The notes: generated from the letters alone by a model not told the origin. A stretch of 64,000 nt of DNA from Chitinophaga pinensis (GCA_945903305.1 CAMDOA010000004.1:1-64000), one strand, 5' to 3'; shown: positions 30,982 through 39,910, counted from the first letter of the stretch. Numbers and translations: made by a program.

Positions 30982-31050
30982 CCATGTCACAATACCTTGA
31001 TCTTTCAACTTTCAATATTATTTCTAAAAGTCATCAGAACTTAAACTTTA
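30982..31050 (+). repeat. Direct repeat B, copy 2 (69 bp)
   Basis: See copy 1 at 29984-30052. Confidence 0.93.
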
Positions 31051-31553
31051 GAATTAATCATGGCAATGTTGCTGAGTTCCGATTCAATAATATTATGTTG
31101 CCCGATTCTTTAACCGACCCCATTGGTTCAAATGGTTTTATAAAATACCGCGTAAAGTATTTGAGCACTTTACCTTTGTTTGATTCAATAACCAATTTTG
31201 CTGATATCTATTTTGATTACAATGCGGCGGTAAGAACAAATACAGCTATAACTTATTACTCCTCACACTCATCATCAGTTTCCGAGATTCATTCCATTGA
31301 GCAATTACTTGCTTACCCGAATCCTGTTAATGATGTGCTGAATTTCCACTATTACACTGGAGAAAATTCAAATATCACCGTTCGTATCTGCAACATACTT
31401 GGAACAATTCTGTCAGAGAAAACTTTTAACGAAAAGAATACTGTTTTAGAATCCTCTGTTCAAACAGGAGGATTAACAAATGGCATTTATTTTATTGAAT
31501 TTTTTGATGGCATTAATGTTCAAAGAATTAAGTTTTTGAAGCAAGCTTTTTAA
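30982..31553 (+). pseudogene. C-terminal fragment of a large T9SS-secreted surface protein (DUF7619-like domain plus type A sorting domain), 5' truncated at the putative IS end
   Basis: SQYLDLSTFNIISKSHQNLNFRI...NNIMLPDSLTDPIGSNGFIKYRVKYLSTLPLFDSITNFADIYFDYNAAVRTNTA...LLAYPNPVNDVLNFHYY...NGIYFIEF; the track ORF (30930) begins inside the repeat cluster. Confidence 0.75.
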
Positions 31554-31711
31554 TTAATCCTGTTTGCTCTTGCCTACTTTGAAACCAACCTGTTTGCTGA
31601 ATCCGGGTTAAATAAATCAGAAGAAATAATTTTCCGTAATAACACATCAAAAGTGTCAAGTTATTACAGTAAGGGTCACATATTGAATAAATTTGTTTTC
31701 TTAAAAAATGA

Positions 31712-31980
31712 ATGATAGAAGGCCAAAGTCTTATAGTAACCAAAGCTTCAGGAATTCAAACGGTTTATGAGCCAGATAAATTAAGAAAATCTCTTCACAA
31801 ATCCGGAGCTGATGATGCTACAATTAATTTTATACTTCAAAATATAAAGCCTCAGTTGTTTGATGGAATTCCAACAAAAAAAATATACCGAATGGCTTAT
31901 GCCATGTTGAAAAAGACTTCAAAAGAAACTGGTTAAAAAATATAAATTAAAAAACGCAATTTTTGAATTAGGTCAATTTG
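31712..31980 (+). pseudogene. ATP-cone domain protein N-terminal fragment, frameshifted
   Basis: VTKASGIQTVYEPDKLRKSLHKSGADDATINFILQNIKPQLFDGIPTKKIYRMAYAMLKKTSKETG*; homology continues in another frame as LVKKYKLKNAIFELGQFGF. Confidence 0.7.
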
Positions 31981-32287
31981 GATTTTGTTTCGATAACATT
32001 ACCCGAAAAAGCACCAAGAGTAAAATGGGAATCGCAAAGGTAATTGGCAACATTGCTCATTTATATCCTTCAAAATTGACCGGAGCACTAAAAAATTTAT
32101 TGATAAATACTGAACATGAGGGAACAGTGGTGCGATGGAGTGCGGCATTTGCATTAGGACAAATCATAAAAATGAAATCTCCACTAGACAAGAACCTTAT
32201 TCCTGCTTTTGAAACTATTTGCAATCGGAAAAAAAGAGCAGCATTAAAAAAATTTATCTAAATGCTTTAAAGAAATTTTTGAAATAA
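31980..32287 (+). pseudogene. HEAT-repeat-like protein C-terminal fragment with two frameshifts
   Basis: DFVSITLPEKAPRVKWES | AKVIGNIAHLYPSKLTGALKNLLINTEHEGTVVRWSAAFALGQIIK...ICNRKKRAA | SIKKIYLNALKKFLK*, the three pieces in different frames. Confidence 0.72.
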
Positions 32288-32406
32288 ATTTCATTGTTCA
32301 GGCTGATTATTTTTCAAGCATCTGTAACGGCAAAAGAATTTTTTGATTTCTAGTTCTGAATTAATAGACTTTTCTATATAAGAATCTTAGAAGAAAAATG
32401 TGCCGG

Positions 32407-32703
32407 TTAATTTTCTTCGTAAAAACGCAATCTGTTTTTCAATGAATTAATTTCTTCATTCAGATGGTTAACACGCTGTAACAGTTGGTTGATGACATCA
32501 ATGCCTTCAATATTAATTTCAAGTTCATTATGCATCCGAATTATTTTTTCAAGCGCACTTAACTCTTCCTGATTGATGTATTCCTTGTCTTCAAGAATTA
32601 TAATGGTTATTAATCCGGCTTCATTTAATGAATTGATAAACGATAGCTCAACCTCGTGATGAATACAAAATTCATTCAGCAGAATTAAATCAGTTGCTTC
32701 CAT
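32407..32703 (-). CDS. CbpM-like chaperone modulator (MerR-like)
   Basis: ~98-aa protein immediately downstream of and overlapping the CbpA-like gene; LLNEFCIHHEVELSFINSLNEAGLITI pattern. Confidence 0.75.
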   Translation of the reverse strand: MEATDLILLNEFCIHHEVELSFINSLNEAGLITIIILEDKEYINQEELSALEKIIRMHNELEINIEGIDVINQLLQRVNHLNEEINSLKNRLRFYEEN

Positions 32704-33592
32704 GCTCTTTCAGATTTGCTAATTGAGTAAATAATTCCTTTTCTTTTTCAGAAAGATTCGCGGGGAGTTTTACATTATAGGTAATATACAAATCACCGAA
32801 CTCCCCTTCCTTTTTGTAAACAGGAAACCCTTTTCCTTTCAATTTAACTTTGGTTCCACTTTGGGTTTCGGGATACACTTTCAATTTAACTTTCCCATCA
32901 AAAGTGTCAACGGTTAATTCTCCACCCAAAACTGCGGTATATAGATTCAAATCAACTGCTGTATAAAGATTACTTCCTTCTCTTTTAAATTTTGTGTGAT
33001 TCGAAATAAAAAACTTAATGTATAAGTCACCGTTGGGTCCACCATTTATTCCGGTTCCACCATGTCCTGAAATTTTTATTCGCTGACCGTTTTCTATTCC
33101 TGCAGGAATGGTAATGCGAATACTTTTGCCATTAACAGTTAGTGTTTGTTTATGTGAGGTATAAACATCCTTTAAATCCAGATGCAATTCCGTTTCGAAA
33201 TCTTGTCCTCTGAATTTAGTTTGGGTTCTTCTGCTCTGACCTCCCATATTATTTCCAAACATGGATTCAAAAAAATCAGAGAAGTCATGTTGCGCAAATT
33301 GTTCTTCACCAGGTTGACGACTGTATTGCCGCTGCTGATGTTGTCCGGCTTTTTCAAATTCTTCAGCATGCTTCCAGTCCTTGCCATACTTATCATATTT
33401 CTTTCTTTTTTCAGGATCACTCAATACTTCATTAGCTTCATTGATTTCCTGAAATTTCTGTTTTGCTTTTACATCATTCGGATTCAGATCCGGATGGTGT
33501 TTGCGCGCTAACCGTCTGTATGCTTTTTTAATATCAGCATCGCCCGCATCTTTTTTCAGTTCCAGTATTTTGTAATAGTCAATGAATTCCAT
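32690..33592 (-). CDS. DnaJ C-terminal domain co-chaperone (CbpA-like)
   Basis: J-domain with HPD (ARKHHPDLNP), no zinc finger, DnaJ C-terminal beta domains. Confidence 0.9.
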   Translation of the reverse strand: MEFIDYYKILELKKDAGDADIKKAYRRLARKHHPDLNPNDVKAKQKFQEINEANEVLSDPEKRKKYDKYGKDWKHAEEFEKAGQHQQRQYSRQPGEEQFAQHDFSDFFESMFGNNMGGQSRRTQTKFRGQDFETELHLDLKDVYTSHKQTLTVNGKSIRITIPAGIENGQRIKISGHGGTGINGGPNGDLYIKFFISNHTKFKREGSNLYTAVDLNLYTAVLGGELTVDTFDGKVKLKVYPETQSGTKVKLKGKGFPVYKKEGEFGDLYITYNVKLPANLSEKEKELFTQLANLKEHGSN

Positions 33593-33652
33593 TTTGATTT
33601 TTAAAACTGTTACAACAATAAATTAATTGCAGAAAATAATTCTCAGTTCTTA

Positions 33653-33856
33653 TTACTGAGCTAAAATTTCTTTCGCCCTTATTAAATCTTTTCCGAATAT
33701 TTTTAGCTCCGCTCCACCCAATGGATTTAGCCCGACAATATTTTCTTCTTCAACAAAACATTCGATTCCTGCTTCTTCCAGTTTGTTTTTAACAAATGAA
33801 ACTGTTACATCATCTTTAAAAACTTCGAGCGTGATAATTTCTTCTTTGTCGTTCAT
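33653..33856 (-). CDS. DUF2007-type small protein
   Basis: EVFKDDVTVSFVKNKLEEAGIECFVEEENIVGLNPLGGAELKIFGKDLIRAKEIL. Confidence 0.75.
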   Translation of the reverse strand: MNDKEEIITLEVFKDDVTVSFVKNKLEEAGIECFVEEENIVGLNPLGGAELKIFGKDLIRAKEILAQ

Positions 33857-33974
33857 GTTGCCAAATTTTTTATAAAGGTAGATTGAATTCTTGTTGGCCT
33901 GCGATGATATATTTCAATGGATGTAATGATTTTACTCATAAAATTATTTTGTATAGCTGTCATAAATTTGAAAG

Positions 33975-34157
33975 ATGAAGATGCAAGAAAGACCAAAAGA
34001 ATTTCCTTCTCCTATACCGGGACCGGAAATAAAGCCGCCATTACCTGATCACCCGATTCCAATAAAGAATCCGGAAATCATACCGGAGCACGATCCGGCT
34101 CCGTCAAAACATCCTGAAGAATTACCTGTTCCAGGAAAAGAAAAACTGAATCTATAA
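33975..34157 (+). CDS. Proline-rich 60-aa microprotein of unknown function
   Basis: [65 protein letters not shown] overlap with the thioredoxin start. Confidence 0.6.
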   Translation: MKMQERPKEFPSPIPGPEIKPPLPDHPIPIKNPEIIPEHDPAPSKHPEELPVPGKEKLNL

Positions 34158-34474
34158 TGGAAAATACAACTGCAACTAAATCATTTGCAAATCTCATCAA
34201 CGATGAGAAACCTGTTCTTGTTGATTTCTCAGCAGAGTGGTGCGGACCATGCAAAATGATGGCACCAATTCTTACTGAACTGAAAAACAAAATAGGAGAG
34301 CGGGTTGCCATTATAAAAATAGATGTAGATAAAAATCCGAAAGCAGCCGCCGCTTATCGTGTGCAAGGTGTGCCAACCTTAATATTATTTCAGAAAGGAG
34401 AAATCAAATGGCGCCAATCCGGCGTAGTACCTGCAAATCAATTGGAGCAAATAATTAACTCGCATACTAAATAA
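34157..34474 (+). CDS. trxA: Thioredoxin
   Basis: [17 protein letters not shown] active site; cis-Pro [11 protein letters not shown]. Confidence 0.93.
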   Translation: MENTTATKSFANLINDEKPVLVDFSAEWCGPCKMMAPILTELKNKIGERVAIIKIDVDKNPKAAAAYRVQGVPTLILFQKGEIKWRQSGVVPANQLEQIINSHTK

Positions 34475-34514
34475 GTTTCAGGATTAAATTTTTTGGAAAT
34501 TCATTCTTCTTTAA

Positions 34515-34549
34515 GTCCTCACCCCTAACCCCTCTCTCAAGGAGAGGGG
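34515..34549. repeat. Dispersed hairpin repeat, related in inverted orientation to the core of the 293-395 element
   Basis: gtcctcacccctaacccctctctcaaggagagggg versus gcccctctccttttcggagaggggttggggtgagga at 322-357. Confidence 0.7.
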
Positions 34550-34593
34550 GATAGTCACGAAATTTTTGTACCCTATTTATTTACAGAAGAAAT

Positions 34594-34839
34594 CTATTCT
34601 TCCCGTTCAACTGTAACAGTGCATTCGCCAACTATAGCTGCGAGCGCACCAATTGCAGCAAGTACAGGAGCAAGTAAGGTTCCAACAATTCCAAATGTCA
34701 GTGGGAAACTCATCAGTTCTTTATCTTCTTTATCGTGGATGGTGATCTTGGTGATGTTGCCTTCTTCAATCAATTCCTTAACTTTTTTAATCAGGTTTTC
34801 ACCGTTGATTTTAAAAGATTCTTTTGTGGTGCTTTTCAT
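34594..34839 (-). CDS. DUF4342-type protein
   Basis: ESFKINGENLIKKVKELIEEGNITKITIHDKEDKELMSFPLTFGIVGTLLAPVLAAIGALAAIV. Confidence 0.78.
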   Translation of the reverse strand: MKSTTKESFKINGENLIKKVKELIEEGNITKITIHDKEDKELMSFPLTFGIVGTLLAPVLAAIGALAAIVGECTVTVEREE

Positions 34840-34891
34840 TTTATTTCAATTTAGAAAAATTCAGTAAGCTGATTTCAGCAATGAATAGTAT

Positions 34892-35053
34892 TTAAAATTT
34901 TATTTCCCTCTTCTTCATTTCTTCGGCCAGTTTTTCCGCAATCGGACGACATGAACATTTTTTTTGATGTGCTAAATGCCATTTCACTCTTTCATCAAAT
35001 GTCGGATTCTTCGGCATCTTGTTTTTTAAATGCCATTCTTTATTGATTTTCAT
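34892..35053 (-). CDS. Conserved 53-aa hypothetical protein (below the ORF-track size cutoff)
   Basis: Reverse-strand reading MKINKEWHLKNKMPKNPTFDERVKWHLAHQKKCSCRPIAEKLAEEMKKREIKF*; its start overlaps the stop of the next ORF (ATGA). Confidence 0.6.
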   Translation of the reverse strand: MKINKEWHLKNKMPKNPTFDERVKWHLAHQKKCSCRPIAEKLAEEMKKREIKF

Positions 35054-35157
35054 TTTTGTTTTTTGTCAAGTAAGTATCCCATTGTAACGCTGATAACCGG
35101 AATGGAGATATAACCCAAACCGATTGACATAAAGTAATCTGCAAAGGTTGACTTCAT
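35050..35157 (-). CDS. Possible 35-aa hydrophobic peptide, out of frame with the nitroreductase-like ORF
   Basis: MKSTFADYFMSIGLGYISIPVISVTMGYLLDKKQK*; ATGA overlap with 34892-35053. Confidence 0.4.
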   Translation of the reverse strand: MKSTFADYFMSIGLGYISIPVISVTMGYLLDKKQK

Positions 35158-35344
35158 AATAGGAAAACATTTCAATTGTTTCCTGTTTGGTCAGAACATA
35201 AAATTTCCATGGTTGCATATTAATTGCTGATGGAGCCATTCTTCCTGCATCAATTATCTGACTGATAATTTCTTTATCTACTAGCTTGTCTGAATATTTT
35301 CTGACAGCTCTTATTTCATAAATTGTTTTTAAAGTCTCGTTCAT
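35066..35344 (-). pseudogene. Truncated nitroreductase-family protein (N-terminal ~60 aa only)
   Basis: IYEIRAVRKYSDKLVDKEIISQIIDAGRMAPSAINMQPWKFYVLTKQE, then an unrelated tail YEVNLCRLLYVNRFGLYLHSGYQRYNGILT*. Confidence 0.7.
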
Positions 35345-35578
35345 AAAGTAAAAGAATTAAGGTTCAAACTTTTCATTTCTTTTCGAAATTTCATTAAATT
35401 CAGATACTATTTTTATGACATAGATCAATAATGCAAGTGATATTTTTCATTTATTGAAAACAATATTGAGTACTAAACAGATTTATACAAGATTTTAATT
35501 TTATTAAGATGGTGGTCGTACTTAAGCCGATTTGAATATTCTGGGACTACGCTATTGGATTGTTATTAGAAATGATAC

Positions 35579-36259
35579 TCACATTCTGATAATCCTTCCA
35601 TCTTCCATTTCAATTATGCGATTTGTTTTTTGTGCAAATTCATTATCGTGAGTCACAATCAATAATGATTGATTGAATTCCTGCGCAAGCTCCTGAAAAA
35701 TATGAAATACAACCTCACTGTTCTTTTTATCGAGATTGCCTGTTGGCTCATCCCCCATTATGATTAACGGATCGTTTATTAACGAACGCGCAATGGCCAC
35801 CCGTTGTTTTTCTCCGCCAGATAATTGATTGGGATATTTCAATGCTTCACTCTGAATTCCGAGTATTTTTAATTTATCATACGCACGCTGCTCTACTTCT
35901 TTGTCAGTAAATTTTGCCAGTTTTAAACCAGGCAGCATTACATTTTTTAATACTGAAAACTCATTCAGCAAATAATGAAACTGGAATACGAATCCGATTT
36001 TTTCGTTGCGAACTTTCGCCAGATCCGATTCAATTCTGTTTTTCATACTCTGACCGTCTAGAAATAATTCACCTTCGTAAGAAGTATCCATGGTGGAAAG
36101 GATGTAAAGCAAAGTTGATTTGCCACAACCGGATTTTCCAATGATGGAAACAAACTCCCCTTTCATAACAGAGAAACTGATTTCTTTAATCACCTTCACC
36201 GTTGCAGGGTCGTGAAAATATTTTGAGATTTTTAGAGCATCAAGAATTTTATCTTTCAT
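35579..36259 (-). CDS. ABC transporter ATP-binding protein (LolD/MacB-type)
   Basis: Walker A GKSGCGKST, signature LSGGEKQRVAIARSL, Walker B PLIIMGDEPTGNLD. Confidence 0.93.
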   Translation of the reverse strand: MKDKILDALKISKYFHDPATVKVIKEISFSVMKGEFVSIIGKSGCGKSTLLYILSTMDTSYEGELFLDGQSMKNRIESDLAKVRNEKIGFVFQFHYLLNEFSVLKNVMLPGLKLAKFTDKEVEQRAYDKLKILGIQSEALKYPNQLSGGEKQRVAIARSLINDPLIIMGDEPTGNLDKKNSEVVFHIFQELAQEFNQSLLIVTHDNEFAQKTNRIIEMEDGRIIRM

Positions 36260-36261
36260 GA

Positions 36262-37521
36262 TTATTTTCCTCTGATGATAATGACCGGATCAATTTTACT
36301 TGCCTTGCGCGATGGAAAAAAACCAGCCATATAAGTAGTAGCAATTGAAAATATCCCTCCGATTACATAGAAAGCCGGATTATAATCAACAGGATATGTT
36401 TTAATGGTGGGTAAAGAAGCAGTAACAAATGGAATCTGATCAATAATGGCCGACAAACCAAAACCAAGCAACAATCCGAGAAGGCCACCGAATATGCCAA
36501 TGCTTAAGGCAATAGTTAAGAAAATTCGATGTACATCTTTTCCTGAAAATCCTGTTGCTTTAAGAATTGCTATAGAATCCATTTTTTCATATATCATCAT
36601 GTTCAGAATATTATAGATACCGAACCCAGCAACTATCAATAATGTAATACCAACAGCATATGAAATTAAGGTGCGAACAAAACTCCCGGTTTCATATTGT
36701 GCATTTGCAGTTTGAATATCTGTAGCGTCCACATCAAACAGCCTGGAGTATTGTTTTGCGAGTGCAGGAGCTAATAATATATCTTTTAATTTTACCTGAA
36801 TATCGGTAATGTAACCGTCAGACTCACCTAATAATTTTTGTGTGGTACTAATTGAGGCATAACTCTGAATATTATCAATATCGCGTATTCCGGATTGGAA
36901 ATAACCAACCACTTTTAATTGAATTCGATCTCCCCTAGCTGTAGTAACCTGTATCACATCACCAATGTTCGCCAGCATTTTTTCAGCTGCGCCTTTGCCC
37001 ATAATAATGCTATTAGGTATGTTTTTCAAGTCCATATAATTTCCTGAAATAACATAATCGCTGAACTTAAAAAATAGGTTTTCGGCTTCAGCGTCAATTC
37101 CATTTATAACCCCTGTTAAATCAATAGCACCAACATTAAAAAAAACCTGAGCAGTAATTTTAGGTGCAATTCCTAAAACACGGCTGTCTTTATTCAAAGT
37201 ATTAATAATGGCACCTGTGTTATAAATTGCTGCCTTCTCATTTTTAGGTTTTATTGAATTAACGAAATTATAATAACCCTTGTAAATTTCAGAAAGATCA
37301 ACAGGTTGAAGTTTGCTTGGTTTTATTTCGTTGTATAATCGAATGTGGGCAGTACGATTTAAAATAAGCCCGTCCAATAAATCATTTAACCCGGCCATAA
37401 AACTGAGTAATGCAATAAACATAGTGATGCTGAATGTTACGCCTATTGCAGCCACCAGCGTTTGTTTCCAGCGAGCAATTAAAAAGGAACGCGATACATC
37501 AGTAATTAATTTTAATTTCAT
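36262..37521 (-). CDS. FtsX/MacB-like ABC transporter permease
   Basis: N-terminal TM, periplasmic domain, C-terminal ILNMMIYEKMDSIAILKATGFSGKDVHRIFL. Confidence 0.88.
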   Translation of the reverse strand: MKLKLITDVSRSFLIARWKQTLVAAIGVTFSITMFIALLSFMAGLNDLLDGLILNRTAHIRLYNEIKPSKLQPVDLSEIYKGYYNFVNSIKPKNEKAAIYNTGAIINTLNKDSRVLGIAPKITAQVFFNVGAIDLTGVINGIDAEAENLFFKFSDYVISGNYMDLKNIPNSIIMGKGAAEKMLANIGDVIQVTTARGDRIQLKVVGYFQSGIRDIDNIQSYASISTTQKLLGESDGYITDIQVKLKDILLAPALAKQYSRLFDVDATDIQTANAQYETGSFVRTLISYAVGITLLIVAGFGIYNILNMMIYEKMDSIAILKATGFSGKDVHRIFLTIALSIGIFGGLLGLLLGFGLSAIIDQIPFVTASLPTIKTYPVDYNPAFYVIGGIFSIATTYMAGFFPSRKASKIDPVIIIRGK

Positions 37522-38612
37522 TCTTCCGGTTTTATCAATTCATCATTAACGGAAATACCTGAAATAATTTCTATTTTCTGATAATCCTTCAAACCTGTTT
37601 TAACAATAATTGAATCACCATTTGCTTTTAGAACTGTTGAATCGTTCAGCATATAATTTCTTGGAATCAGAAGTGCTTTGCTCTTAGATTGTAAAATAAT
37701 ATTTGCTTCAAAAGTGATATTCGGATAAAGTACTTCAGGTGCATCAATGAACTCTGCCTCAATCAGAAAAGTTTGAGTTCGTGCATTCATCAATGGATTT
37801 ATCTTGGTCACTTCAGCTTCAAATACTTTCCCCTTATAACTGTCAAGCGTAACAAGTACTGACATACCTTTTTTTATTTTTAAAATATCATTTTGATCCA
37901 CTTCCATTTCTAAAATAAAAACATGCGCATCACCAATCACTGCAATTGGTGTTTGCACGTCAATCATATCACCTTTCGATTTGTTAATAATATATACGAT
38001 ACCCTCAATATCGCTTTTAATTGTGTAATCGTTTTCAAGTTTGCTTGCTATTAACAGGTTGTTTTTTGATTGAGCCGATGTAAAATCAATTTGCTTTTTC
38101 AGCTCATCATATTTTAAAATGGAGGAATAATAATCTGCTTTTGAATTTTTATATGAAAGTTCTCTTTGTTCTAATTCAGTTTTCGAACCAATCTGTTGTT
38201 GCCATAAATTTTTCTGACGAAAGAATAAAGCTGAATCATTATTCATTCTGTTTTTGGCAAAATCAATCATTAAGCTGGCTTCATTTAACTTTCCCTTATT
38301 GGCATTCGCATCTGAAAAAGCTGCGTTCAGTTCAGCATTCCCCTTATTCAATCTTTGTGCAAGATTTGAAATACTCAAAAGCAAAGCTCCAGCATTAACA
38401 GTATCGCCTTCTGTTACATAAATGTTTTCAATAATTCCGTTTACTGTCGAACGAACTTCATATTGGTTTTTGCTTTTAACTATCCCTGATGCATAAACCG
38501 ATTCGGTTATGGATTCAATGTTTGGTTTTGCTTTTTCAACTTTACTGCTGCACGAGTTAAAAAAAATAACTACAACTGTAATTAATTGTAACCTGTTTAT
38601 CATGTCCGACAA
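37518..38612 (-). CDS. HlyD/RND-type periplasmic adaptor lipoprotein
   Basis: Lipoprotein-like start VIFFNSCSS, EVRSTVNGIIENIYVTEGDTVNAGALLLSI (biotinyl-lipoyl-like hairpin); overlaps the permease gene. Confidence 0.85.
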   Translation of the reverse strand: MSDMINRLQLITVVVIFFNSCSSKVEKAKPNIESITESVYASGIVKSKNQYEVRSTVNGIIENIYVTEGDTVNAGALLLSISNLAQRLNKGNAELNAAFSDANANKGKLNEASLMIDFAKNRMNNDSALFFRQKNLWQQQIGSKTELEQRELSYKNSKADYYSSILKYDELKKQIDFTSAQSKNNLLIASKLENDYTIKSDIEGIVYIINKSKGDMIDVQTPIAVIGDAHVFILEMEVDQNDILKIKKGMSVLVTLDSYKGKVFEAEVTKINPLMNARTQTFLIEAEFIDAPEVLYPNITFEANIILQSKSKALLIPRNYMLNDSTVLKANGDSIIVKTGLKDYQKIEIISGISVNDELIKPEE

Positions 38613-38785
38613 ATATATTTAAGCAAAACTTCGTTTTTCTGATTTGAATCATAATTAAACAATGAGTTTTGTATGTTAAAGCAATTGGTGATTTTTGTTA
38701 AATTATATATAAAATCGTTTATATCTATACCTCTATCAGTTATTCAGGATTATTCAAATTCCGAGATAAGGATAAATTTTTACAA

Positions 38786-39112
38786 TTGCAAAACACATTG
38801 AACTATTATCACTCTTCATTCCGAACCACTCCATGTATTAGTTTGTATGTATTAAAAATGGATGGCAAAAAAATTTATTTCCCAATTGGTATCCAGTTTG
38901 ATTTTGTTCGGAAGTATGATAACGCAATTGATTTTGATGCGATTACTTTTGTATTCAGATTTATGTATGAATCATCGTTTGATGCAGCGATCAGTTATGA
39001 TATTCATTTTTCAGAATTAAAAAAACTCAATCACTCACCTGAGTTATTACTAATTTATAAATTTCTCAACAAACAAAATACTCATGGAAAAATACATTGT
39101 CCAAGATTTTAA
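38786..39112 (+). CDS. Hypothetical protein
   Basis: ORF of 108 aa, no family recognised. Confidence 0.35.
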   Translation: MQNTLNYYHSSFRTTPCISLYVLKMDGKKIYFPIGIQFDFVRKYDNAIDFDAITFVFRFMYESSFDAAISYDIHFSELKKLNHSPELLLIYKFLNKQNTHGKIHCPRF

Positions 39113-39147
39113 TATCAAAATAAATCTTTGCTTAATTTTTGAAAATC

Positions 39148-39525
39148 ATGATTGAAAAAATCAAAACCGGATTCCGAACTCTCAAATGTTTGTTGTCGTT
39201 GCTCGTATTTTTTGTGTTGTCAATTTTATTATTTTATTTTTCATATAAAGCTGCGCACATCAATTATACTTCTACAGGATTTTATGATAAGAAAAGTGAA
39301 GCAATGAAAATGAGATTCATTACTGATCGACAGGAATTTGCAGAATTTATTGAATCCATTGAAGTATTAGGAAATCATGGGTATGGAAATTCGGCACTTG
39401 ATTTAGCTTCAGAATACAAAATGATTTTAAAAAAGCAAGATGAAAAAGTATTGATTTATAAAACCGGAGGATTTATAAGTTTAGCTGTTGCCTTCTTCTT
39501 GTTTTGGTTTTTTATTCCTGATTGA
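39148..39525 (+). CDS. Hypothetical membrane protein with two TM segments
   Basis: Hydrophobic LSLLVFFVLSILLFYFSY and GGFISLAVAFFLFWFFIP. Confidence 0.55.
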   Translation: MIEKIKTGFRTLKCLLSLLVFFVLSILLFYFSYKAAHINYTSTGFYDKKSEAMKMRFITDRQEFAEFIESIEVLGNHGYGNSALDLASEYKMILKKQDEKVLIYKTGGFISLAVAFFLFWFFIPD

Positions 39526-39826
39526 GGGATTTCCAAATTTTTGGAAATAAATAACTTCGCTTAATTATCTTTTTTACAGCACTCCAATTTTTAAATTCCA
39601 TTTTTAGAAGAAATTAAATAGCACCGCACCCGCAAAAATCCATTGAAAACATTAACTGTCAATTATTTATATTATCATTATGAGGTCGGAAGTGGGCTAT
39701 TTTTATTGAAATATTGAATATAATAAATCTAAATCTGAGTCAAAATAGTTCGACTTTACTCCTTTCTTCTCCACTAACACTTTTCGTCACTTTTCTCTGC
39801 ATTTCTACACTTTTCTACAGAAAATG

Positions 39827-39910
39827 TACCCGGGAAGGGAATCGAACCCCCACTTTGTTGCCAAAACCAGATTTTGAGTCTAGCGCGTCTACCAATTCCG
39901 CCACCCGGGC
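39827..39910 (-). tRNA. tRNA-Leu(CAA)
   Basis: Reverse complement GCCCGGGTGGCGGAATTGGTAGACGCGCTAGACTCAAAATCTGG...GGGGGTTCGATTCCCTTCCCGGGTA; loop CTCAAAA gives anticodon CAA; CCA not encoded. Confidence 0.93.

Noticed and set aside
35400-35460. Possible FNR/CRP-like operator near the ABC efflux genes
   Set aside because: No convincing dyad (TTGAT-N4-ATCAA) could be read; too weak to claim.
32407-39525. Possible defence or stress island around the CbpA/CbpM-like, trxA, DUF4342 and ABC efflux genes
   Set aside because: No nuclease, toxin-antitoxin, recombinase or other defence hallmark; members are common stress/efflux families.
39827-39910. tRNA-Leu as an integration site for a mobile element
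   Set aside because: No integrase and no duplicated tRNA 3' end visible nearby.
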